Of a stretch of 31,753 nt of DNA, positions 23,601 to 29,644 are shown piece by piece. The number at the start of each line of letters is the position of its first letter. The first letter of the stretch is position 1. This DNA is from a virus: positions 1 to 31,753 of the IMG/VR virus record IMGVR_UViG_3300037189_008519. One strand, 5' to 3'. The translations under genes were made by a program, and so were the position numbers. The notes beneath the pieces are model-generated. The model saw only the letters and a program-made list of their open reading frames with translations, was not told where the DNA came from and made no database searches.

Positions 23601-25019
23601 GCCAGGATCGCCTACTACAATACCAGCATTGTTGATGTTGGCATAAGTTGTTTGGTTATTGGCTAGATTAATAAACAAATTACTTGTTGTTATAGTATTA
23701 ACGCCAGTGTAAGTTAAATTGCCCAGAACATTGAAGTTACCTATTACTGTGCCGTCGCCAGCTATTAATATATTACCAGTGGTAACATTGCCACTGGCAC
23801 TAATTGTATTTGGACTTAGATTGCCCGTGTAGGTTGGCAAGAATGCGGCCACTTCAGTATTGCCATATCCATTGATTATATTAGCGCCATTGATATTGGA
23901 CAAGTATGAACCATCGCCCACAAAGAAATCAGCTTCTACATTACCTGTAGCATAAACATCTTCAACAAAAATGTCTACAACATTGCCCAATGTGCCAACA
24001 AAGTCAGGTAAGAATGCTTGAACATTGGCATTACTGTAGTTTGCTGTGATAGCTGTTTGACTAGCATAAGTTAATTCTTTTGTGCCAGTATTAAAAAACA
24101 CAACTTGTGCCACATTGGCATTGTCATTACGGACTGGGTTGATGTATAAACCTTGTCGTGTAGCATTTAATATATTACCCGAAGCATTAATAACAATACT
24201 GTTAGCGGTTTGACCGGTAAATCCGGATAACTTACCTATAGCTATACTATTAGCTCCTTGACTAGTATTTCCAGCATCAAAACCAATAGCAATAGCATTA
24301 GCACCTTGTCCACTGCGTCCTGCGTTGAATCCAAGTGCTACAGCATAAACTCCTTGGCTTACATTACCAGATCCTCGTCCGATAGCAACAGCATTGGCGC
24401 CTTGGCTAGTCAAGCCACTGGCCACACCAATAGCAATAGCTGATTCTCCTTGATTAAGGTTACCTGAAGCGCGACCTATAGCTAGACCATCTAATCCTTG
24501 ATTGTTAAAACCTGCGGATAAACCAATAGCAATAGCATTACCGGCTTGATTGTCATAACCAGCACTGAATCCTAAAGCTACAGATTTTTCGCCTTGGTTG
24601 TCATAACCAGCCGCACGACCTATAGCAACACTATTGGCGCCTTGTGCGTTATTACCACTAAATGCGCCAATGGCTACAGCAGAATCTTGTTGTCCAAAAG
24701 CACCTGAATTTATACCAAGCGATATAGTATTAGCACTGGTTGAATTAATTCCACCAACGGTGCCTAATCTAACAACATCACTTGCTTGGAGGAAAATATT
24801 AGCTCGAACATTACCACTTACACTTACGCTATTGCCACGAAATTGATTGGCAAAAACATTGCCAGTAGTTGATATATTGCTGGTTAATACTTGTAAATAT
24901 GCCGCTACATTGGCATTGCTGTAATTTCCAGTGCCACCGCCACCGCTTATTGAAGTATTACCAGTTAGGCCGGTATATAAACCAGTGTTGTTGTTTGGGC
25001 CAATTATAATGTTTGCCAT
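20679..25019 (-). CDS. Giant tail fibre with duplicated YadA-head-like modules
   Basis: The product has 1446 residues. A module is present twice: YadA/Hep_Hag-like 14-residue repeats (SVAIGRAAG-type; residues about 100-270 and 575-690), followed by NPVRND (304-309 and 701-706), a VVFF strand, ELTYA and an NYSN-NV-x-x-FL-x-DF linker. The C-terminal half repeats GDGSNITG plus YDNANVATFLADFGSN five or so times, separated by GNI-type strands. It ends in a phage fibre tip domain (GTITPDASQGSIYKYTLTGN). The trimeric beta-roll architecture is that of adhesins and long fibres. AAGGA precedes the ATG. Nearly free of charged residues, Cys and Trp, it is clearly fibrous. No S74 domain is attached. Confidence 0.85.
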   Translation of the reverse strand: MANIIIGPNNNTGLYTGLTGNTSISGGGGTGNYSNANVAAYLQVLTSNISTTGNVFANQFRGNSVSVSGNVRANIFLQASDVVRLGTVGGINSTSANTISLGINSGAFGQQDSAVAIGAFSGNNAQGANSVAIGRAAGYDNQGEKSVALGFSAGYDNQAGNAIAIGLSAGFNNQGLDGLAIGRASGNLNQGESAIAIGVASGLTSQGANAVAIGRGSGNVSQGVYAVALGFNAGRSGQGANAIAIGFDAGNTSQGANSIAIGKLSGFTGQTANSIVINASGNILNATRQGLYINPVRNDNANVAQVVFFNTGTKELTYASQTAITANYSNANVQAFLPDFVGTLGNVVDIFVEDVYATGNVEADFFVGDGSYLSNINGANIINGYGNTEVAAFLPTYTGNLSPNTISASGNVTTGNILIAGDGTVIGNFNVLGNLTYTGVNTITTSNLFINLANNQTTYANINNAGIVVGDPGNALTQFQYSVASNTWVTNVGVSALGNIHGANIFANGSISATGNLTIGTISSTGNLTTTNVSASGNVQAGNLSTAGNVSATGTIAANVLLNFSNIVRLGQNAGNATSNANVIAIGRNTAQIGQEDGGIAIGFQAGNNNQGGNSIAIGRNAGAGSLGAQSANAIAIGRSAGNNSQGTLAIALGQGAGNNNQGNSAIAIGRGAGFENQPANSIIITAGGNLTGNNSGFYVNPVRNDVSSIGNVVFFDTNTFELTYADAGLLGGNYSNSNVSSFLADFGSNVISSTGTIETTGNVIAANVFLTNGSQIYSTTNNNLNLGANAGVGNASSSGIGIDNLNGIAIFANTSVVLTSNSQGTFKDLTFDTSGDLLAPGNISTAGNVIAGFLYGDGSNITGIAGSYDNANVATFLADFGSNSISTSGNITSKTGTYTNGDGANFDVGNTQITLYFQSGTEYPQWIVSRHNAGIAANNAIDFFTSNGNASAVYPANAVLGLSVNNGNVGIANTPNPGNALDVGGNVYAAGNISALGNISAAYLYGNGSNITGLPASYDNANVATFLADFGSNSISTSGNITVGNVIGSYLYGDGSNITGLTNTGNVTFANINVIGTGNLHLQPDPSNVAAYLDVYLTTYDIHIGSNFNNIILGTDNGSNVTVNTDGNVSIQANTGTAQIYTFGSDGLFTAPGNINAGNISITANIDAGNISSGGFVNALDVNATGNITGAYLYGDGSNITGIVSSYDNANVSTFLADFGSNVISTTGNINAGNILLGDFVGAGNITATGNITAAYLYGDGSNITGLPASYSNSNVATFLADFGSNVISTSGNITGNVFLGNGSQLTGIVSTYGDANVAAFLPTYTGNIGNTGNSVSVQFVNYKDVVVTAGNATGTITPDASQGSIYKYTLTGNITLNAMGGTPQAGQSMVVVLTQDATGNRLLTSTMKWAGGFKTLSTAANAIDIATIWYDGSTYYGALTRGYA
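21220..22450. repeat. Diverged DNA repeats inside the fibre gene
   Basis: A unit containing GTTTGATCCATCACCATA and TAGGAAGGTAGACACATTGG-like sequences recurs around 21165-21245, 21350-21445, 21835-22010 and 22370-22450. It encodes the GDGSNITG/ADFGSN repeats. Similarity at base level is high enough for recombination between copies. Confidence 0.7.
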
Positions 25020-25029
25020 TCTTTATTCC

Positions 25030-26214
25030 TTATCGGGTTGCGTAGTTCCACTGGCGGCGTGGCTGAAATACTGATGTTAATTTTGTGTGGCCACCTGACC
25101 ATTTGCCGAGATTGTTTTGATCTTCAACGGTTTTCCACGCATCAATTGCTTTTTGCTTGTAAATTTGAGCGTCGACTTCACTGTGGCGTTTAACATAGTA
25201 CTCATGTAAACTGTTGTAAACATAACCTTCTGGCCATGTTTGTAATACTGGATTGGTTTGAACTGTGGTAGGTTCATATCTACTCACATCGGTAATAGTA
25301 CCTGCTGTGGGAGCTGAATCTGAAAATGTTACGGTTATGCTAGTGCTGTTCACAATAGTGTTCACAGTGACTACATTATCACCAAGTGATCCTGTGCCAT
25401 CGGTAGCTGTAATAATGTCACCTGGAGCCAAATCAACTGTACTTGTTAATCCGCTAATAGTAGCTGAAAGTCCAGCAATTGATCCTATAGTGCCAGTAGC
25501 ACTAAAAATAATTTGTTGTTCAGCTGGAGTAAACAACAAGTTCCAAGCCTTGTAGTAGTACAAGTTAACAATTGAGCCTTCAGCTAGATATGGAAGGAAT
25601 TGATAGTTTTGTCCAACTTCACTGAACTTGCCACGAATAACCACTGGCACATTGACTGGAGCCAAGAAGAATTGAGCAACCATGCTCATGGTAATGATAT
25701 CTCTGTCACCTATACGGTCATAAACAATCCAAGGACCTGATCCACCATTGGCACCATAATTTGTAGCAAAATTGACGAGGCCATTTACTGTGCCGCTGTT
25801 GGCTACATTTAGTACCACATTGGTTGCACTGGTAATCTGACTGATAGTGGCACCATTACCAATGCCTGCGCCAGTCACAGTCATACCAACTTGTAAATTA
25901 TAACCTGGCACACTGGTCAAGGTTATGTTGAATTGTCCTGCGACACCAGTGGCATTGGCTGAAGTGGTTACATAATTATTGCCCTGTTGGAAAAACAAGA
26001 TAGGCTTGTTCATGTCAGCTGGGATAGGCATCAATTGATTAGGACCAACTGTACCAAATGTTTCGTATGGATTAGTACGCAATGCTGGTAATTCAATATT
26101 ACGCATGGACATCTCAGCCATAAAAATACATTCTTTAATTTCGTTTTCGTCTGAACTGCCAGTAAAGTTTAAGAGAAATTGTACTAGCGTATCAGCATCT
26201 GGAATAGCAAACAT
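25030..26214 (-). CDS. Head-tail adaptor-like protein with two beta-domain inserts
   Basis: The product has 394 residues. Blocks resemble phage adaptor (connector) proteins: CIFMAEMSMRNIELPALRTN, LMPIPADMNKPILFF, then WIVYDRIGDRDIITM, GSIVNLYYYKAWNLLF, and NPVLQTWPEGYVYNSLHEYY followed by a charged helix. Two apparently inserted beta-rich segments interrupt this plan at about 80-155 and 235-312 (APGDIITATDGTGSLGDNVV). Adaptors form the ring between portal and nozzle in short-tailed phages. AAGGAC precedes the start. Family assignment is by eye. Confidence 0.55.
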   Translation of the reverse strand: MFAIPDADTLVQFLLNFTGSSDENEIKECIFMAEMSMRNIELPALRTNPYETFGTVGPNQLMPIPADMNKPILFFQQGNNYVTTSANATGVAGQFNITLTSVPGYNLQVGMTVTGAGIGNGATISQITSATNVVLNVANSGTVNGLVNFATNYGANGGSGPWIVYDRIGDRDIITMSMVAQFFLAPVNVPVVIRGKFSEVGQNYQFLPYLAEGSIVNLYYYKAWNLLFTPAEQQIIFSATGTIGSIAGLSATISGLTSTVDLAPGDIITATDGTGSLGDNVVTVNTIVNSTSITVTFSDSAPTAGTITDVSRYEPTTVQTNPVLQTWPEGYVYNSLHEYYVKRHSEVDAQIYKQKAIDAWKTVEDQNNLGKWSGGHTKLTSVFQPRRQWNYATR

Positions 26215-26216
26215 TT

Positions 26217-26804
26217 TTACAGTCCTTTAAAGAATTTTGTTTCACCCGATTTGGCTGGATATTGTACTTCAATTGGGATAGGCAACCGGCCGCCGGGGTA
26301 ACAAACATATTGTGGATACTCTTGTTGAACCACACGATAAAATTGTGCTTTGAGAGTACGATCATTTTTTAACACACTCCATGGCATGCCGCCAAAGTAT
26401 GTATCTGAAATTCTAATAGCTATAACATCGGGCAAGTCCATCCATTTATAGCCAATTTTGCCATCTGGCATTAGTGGCGCTAAGGGATCATGCCAGCCTT
26501 TTTCGGCTGCTTCACGATATTCTTTACAGCGCAATGCTACATATTCGGCATTAAATTGTTCGCGTTTGATATAGAACTTGCCATCTTCACGGCCTGTAGT
26601 AACCAGTATGTTTTTGCTTTTATTGAAATCTGAGCGTTTCCAATCACCCTTCATGGAACGGTATAAATCGTTATTTTGTAGCAATTTGTCAGCTACACCG
26701 TTGTGTGCTGTAACTACGCCACCCGCATCTTGACGCATATGGTCATAATTTGTTTCGGGATCTTCGTTTGAAAGGTATTCGGGTTTGTTTATATCATTGT
26801 GCAT
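26217..26804 (-). CDS. Conserved-looking phage protein of unknown function after the capsid gene
   Basis: This 195-residue mixed alpha/beta protein is rich in Tyr, Lys and Asp (FNAEYVALRCKEYREAAEKG; VIAIRISDTYFGGMPWSVLK; QFYRVVQQEYPQYVCYPGGR). No known motif is identified. The position between capsid and adaptor suggests a head-completion or virion role. The ATG has no Shine-Dalgarno sequence; ACTAAATA ends 6 nt upstream, and the capsid terminator lies just before that, so it starts a new transcription unit. Confidence 0.7.
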   Translation of the reverse strand: MHNDINKPEYLSNEDPETNYDHMRQDAGGVVTAHNGVADKLLQNNDLYRSMKGDWKRSDFNKSKNILVTTGREDGKFYIKREQFNAEYVALRCKEYREAAEKGWHDPLAPLMPDGKIGYKWMDLPDVIAIRISDTYFGGMPWSVLKNDRTLKAQFYRVVQQEYPQYVCYPGGRLPIPIEVQYPAKSGETKFFKGL

Positions 26805-26810
26805 AACATG

Positions 26811-26818
26811 TATTTAGT
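26811..26818 (-). promoter_or_regulatory. Late-promoter-like motif ACTAAATA, 6 nt before ATG 26804
   Basis: The minus strand reads ACTAAATA, six bases and ATG. It lies immediately after the capsid terminator and would give a leaderless or nearly leaderless transcript. Confidence 0.5.
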
Positions 26819-26850
26819 GCTAGATAGAGAAAGGTGGTTTATACAAAAGA

Positions 26851-26876
26851 AAAAAGCACACCGAAGTGTGCTTTTT
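26851..26876 (-). terminator. Strong terminator after the capsid gene
   Basis: A perfect 11-bp stem (26851-26861 with 26866-26876) has a 4-nt loop. On the minus strand the loop reads TTCG closed by C-G, a very stable tetraloop, and the stem ends in five T. It separates the capsid message from the tail genes. Confidence 0.9.
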
Positions 26877-26920
26877 CATATTGCTTGTTATTAAAAACGC
26901 TACCCTAAGATAGCAGGAAA

Positions 26921-28075
26921 TTAATAAGTGTTGCTTGCGCGAAGTACTGTTGCGCTTGCGCGAGGTGCTGTTACATTGGCGCCAGTTGTAGAGATGTTGT
27001 TCAACATGCCTACGCCAGCTGGGTTACGCACAATCAAAGTACCTTCCATAATGAACTGATCTAATGACGCATCTGCGTTACTAAACACTTCATTGTTAGG
27101 ACCTAAATCGCGTAATGAACCCCATTGTAACACTTCTTCGTTCAAGAAGTAGATACTATTGCTTACACCAGCTGAGTCCATGATCCAAGAATCAAAAATC
27201 TCATATGTGTAATTGAAGTCACCTTCGTAAGTCTGGATTGTGTCACCACGCTCAGAATTTACACGGTTGATAGTACGACTTGTTGGGAATGTATCACTTA
27301 ACATTGTACGCAAACTTGTTGGCGCAACAACTGTACGGATCTTAGCATTGTAACGCTGTTCTGCTACAGTTACTAATTGACGATAGTTGATTGGGCTAAA
27401 CAATTGGTTTGTGAATGTACCAGTGTAGAATGTTGTACCGTTTGCATTAACAGTGAAACTGTTGGCTGTAGCTACGGCATTGTCAGTACTAGCATTGTTT
27501 ACACTGGTTGTGATACCTGTCAAGTTACCAGAAGTTGTATTGAAAATTTGTGTTCCAGCAAAAGAACTCAAAGAACCCATACGACGGCCAGTTTGTGTGT
27601 TGCCACTAGCGCCACCAGCTGTACCAGCTTGTCCACCATACTGTGTACCAACTTGGTCATTACGGACCAACTGTTGTTCCACATCGAACATTAATTCGAT
27701 TAGCTGCTTAACTTCTTGATATGCTTGTGGATCTCCACCGGACTGCATAACTGCGCGAGCTGAACCAGAAGCTGCGATTGTGGTCGCAAAAATCTGTGTG
27801 TAGTTAGCTAAGTTGTAACGGGTGTTACTTTCAGCTTGTGCTGTTGATACAGGTGCGCCTTCAACCCATGCTTGGGTCTCTGGTAAGCGATAGATGTCAT
27901 CTGTCCATAAAGGCAAAGTACTGTTTACTTTACGCTTTTTGGTCATACACATGTTCAATACAGGTGTGTCATCTTTAACGCGATTGGATACATCTAAATC
28001 TAAGTCTTTGACAACGATATCTGCGCCATAAGCTGTTGTACCATTACCAATTTGACTTGTTGTAATTTCTGCCAT
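26921..28075 (-). CDS. Major capsid protein, SU10-type (DUF5309-like)
   Basis: The product has 384 residues. The N-terminal third follows the SU10 capsid family plan: DVSNRVKDDTPVLNMCMTKK, PLWTDDIYRLPETQAWVEGA, NLANYTQIFATTIAASGSAR, then IELMFDVEQQLVRNDQ and TGRRMGSLSSF. Later come the E-loop- and P-domain-like segments with IRTVVAPTSLRTMLSDTFP and GTLIVRNPAGVGMLNN. It forms the HK97-fold shell. A strong AAGGAG site precedes the ATG and a strong terminator follows. The scaffold gene directly upstream and the phage GroES-like protein fit capsid assembly. Confidence 0.85.
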   Translation of the reverse strand: MAEITTSQIGNGTTAYGADIVVKDLDLDVSNRVKDDTPVLNMCMTKKRKVNSTLPLWTDDIYRLPETQAWVEGAPVSTAQAESNTRYNLANYTQIFATTIAASGSARAVMQSGGDPQAYQEVKQLIELMFDVEQQLVRNDQVGTQYGGQAGTAGGASGNTQTGRRMGSLSSFAGTQIFNTTSGNLTGITTSVNNASTDNAVATANSFTVNANGTTFYTGTFTNQLFSPINYRQLVTVAEQRYNAKIRTVVAPTSLRTMLSDTFPTSRTINRVNSERGDTIQTYEGDFNYTYEIFDSWIMDSAGVSNSIYFLNEEVLQWGSLRDLGPNNEVFSNADASLDQFIMEGTLIVRNPAGVGMLNNISTTGANVTAPRASATVLRASNTY

Positions 28076-28106
28076 GTTATTCTCCTTGAATATTATATAG
28101 GCTAAA

Positions 28107-29279
28107 TCAACGACTTCCTCTGGACGCTCTTAGCCGGGCTAATTGCGCTACGAGTAAGTTGTCTGCGGCTTTTTTATCACCGCCCTTGGCTTGTTCACGA
28201 AGTCTTTCAACAGAATCTTGTTCGTTCTTGCTGTTTGTGGTTGAAATGCCTTTACGGCCTGTCAACGCAGCTACAGAACTGCCAGCTTGTTTTACTGAAG
28301 GACGATTTCTAAACTTTAATCCATCTCTTACAAGTCCTAGTAGGAACTCATCAGATGAAATCAAATCTATATTCTTTACTCCAGGCAATGTTTCACCATT
28401 AGCATTAGCCCAAGCCTTGCCAATCTTTTCTCTTAATTCATTGTACACATATTCGTTTTTCAACTCTTTATCTGTAAATGCTTTCCGAGATTGTTCAAGG
28501 ATTCCAGCTACCTGTTGCTTGCGAAGTTCTCTAAATTGATCTAAATTAGGTTTAATGCGTCCAATAACTTGACTTTGTTGTTGCATGTAGCGATTGTTTT
28601 GCTCCATACTTGCCATTATCCTTGCTTGTTCAGCAGGGTCCTGGGTTCTATTAAGTTGTTGTTGAAAGGTCACATTATAATTTTGAGTTTTTAGGATCTC
28701 ATCATAAGCTCTTTGTAACTGCGGTGCTACTGTAAATTCCATTGCTAAAGTAAGGCCTTCTTGTTGACTTCTTTGCTCACGCAAATATTCATCAAACTCA
28801 GCTTTTTCTATCTTTAACTGTCTTGCATCTTCGTGTATCGCTGATCCTTGTCCTAATATAGCGGCTGCTTTCTTGGCATCAACAACAATCTCTTTACCAT
28901 TACGCATAAACTTGAACTTGGCGTTCGGATTAGTTTCTGCGAAATCGATAAAATCGATTAGTTCTTCTTGCGTTGAGTCTGCGTCTGTATTATCACTTAC
29001 AGTTTCCTGGGTGTCATATTCTTCAGTGCTACCTTCTACATCTTGGTACTCGTCATCTGCGACTTCTGGCTGGGCATGGCCCTCGGGTGCCACAGGGGAT
29101 TCAGCATTTGCCTCAGCTGTTTCACCTGTCTCAGTGCCTTCGGTAGCTCTAAGCTGGTTACGCAAAGTCATTGACTTCATAGCGTCCATTTTAGCGGCTA
29201 TTGATTGATCCGATATAGCAACTGCGTTGTTTTCAGTGGCCGTAGCTTGTGGGCTATTAGGCATGATATTTTCTGTCAT
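28107..29279 (-). CDS. Scaffolding protein
   Basis: The product has 390 residues. About 40-110 are strongly acidic (EDTE-type runs such as QPEVADDEYQDVEGSTEEYD). The middle is long charged helix with Gln-rich coiled-coil character (EYLREQRSQQEGLTLAMEF; ASMEQNNRYMQQQSQVIGR). The C-terminus is basic (LLVAQLARLRASRGSR), as in scaffolds that bind the capsid through a positively charged tail helix. Its position immediately before the capsid gene is diagnostic. No protease domain is seen. ATGA overlap with the upstream gene shows translational coupling. Confidence 0.8.
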   Translation of the reverse strand: MTENIMPNSPQATATENNAVAISDQSIAAKMDAMKSMTLRNQLRATEGTETGETAEANAESPVAPEGHAQPEVADDEYQDVEGSTEEYDTQETVSDNTDADSTQEELIDFIDFAETNPNAKFKFMRNGKEIVVDAKKAAAILGQGSAIHEDARQLKIEKAEFDEYLREQRSQQEGLTLAMEFTVAPQLQRAYDEILKTQNYNVTFQQQLNRTQDPAEQARIMASMEQNNRYMQQQSQVIGRIKPNLDQFRELRKQQVAGILEQSRKAFTDKELKNEYVYNELREKIGKAWANANGETLPGVKNIDLISSDEFLLGLVRDGLKFRNRPSVKQAGSSVAALTGRKGISTTNSKNEQDSVERLREQAKGGDKKAADNLLVAQLARLRASRGSR

Positions 29280-29644
29280 AAGACTTCCTTATTGTTTTCG
29301 GTGGGATCATTAGAACCATTCTGATGATTTACCACTCGTTTTTTATAATACACTGAACGAGTCAATGTATCAATAAAACTTTGTAAGCCTGCTAATTGAT
29401 TACTTATCGCGATACGGCGATTATTGTCCTCTAGCGTATGGCCTACTATGGCTGACAAACTGTCAGTCAACTCAAATTTTGTTGTGTGAATAAACAAAGC
29501 CAGTTGTTTGTTCTTTAATAATGCTTCAGCTTCAGAACCATTAGCTTTGATGCGGTCCAATTGAGCGGGAGTCATGGTCTTAATGTTGTTAAGATTAACT
29601 GTTACCCTTGAATTGAATGCTTCTAAAGCTACCTGTTCTATCAT
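29276..29644 (-). CDS. Small helical protein between portal and scaffold
   Basis: This 122-residue, mostly helical and hydrophilic protein (KTMTPAQLDRIKANGSEAEA; QLAGLQSFIDTLTRSVYYKK) has a disordered C-terminus. Its start overlaps the portal stop (TAATG) and its stop overlaps the scaffold start (ATGA), so all three are translated in series. No family is recognised; a role in head assembly is inferred from the position. Confidence 0.75.
   Translation of the reverse strand: MIEQVALEAFNSRVTVNLNNIKTMTPAQLDRIKANGSEAEALLKNKQLALFIHTTKFELTDSLSAIVGHTLEDNNRRIAISNQLAGLQSFIDTLTRSVYYKKRVVNHQNGSNDPTENNKEVL

Noticed and set aside
20679-25019. Diversity-generating retroelement target or CRISPR array in the repeats
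   Set aside because: No reverse transcriptase or template repeat is seen, and the repeats are in-frame coding units without uniform spacers.
28085-28106. TATAAT-like box between scaffold and capsid genes as a capsid promoter
   Set aside because: A TATAAT is present on the minus strand but no -35 box lies at a suitable distance, and the gap is A+T-rich, so chance is likely.
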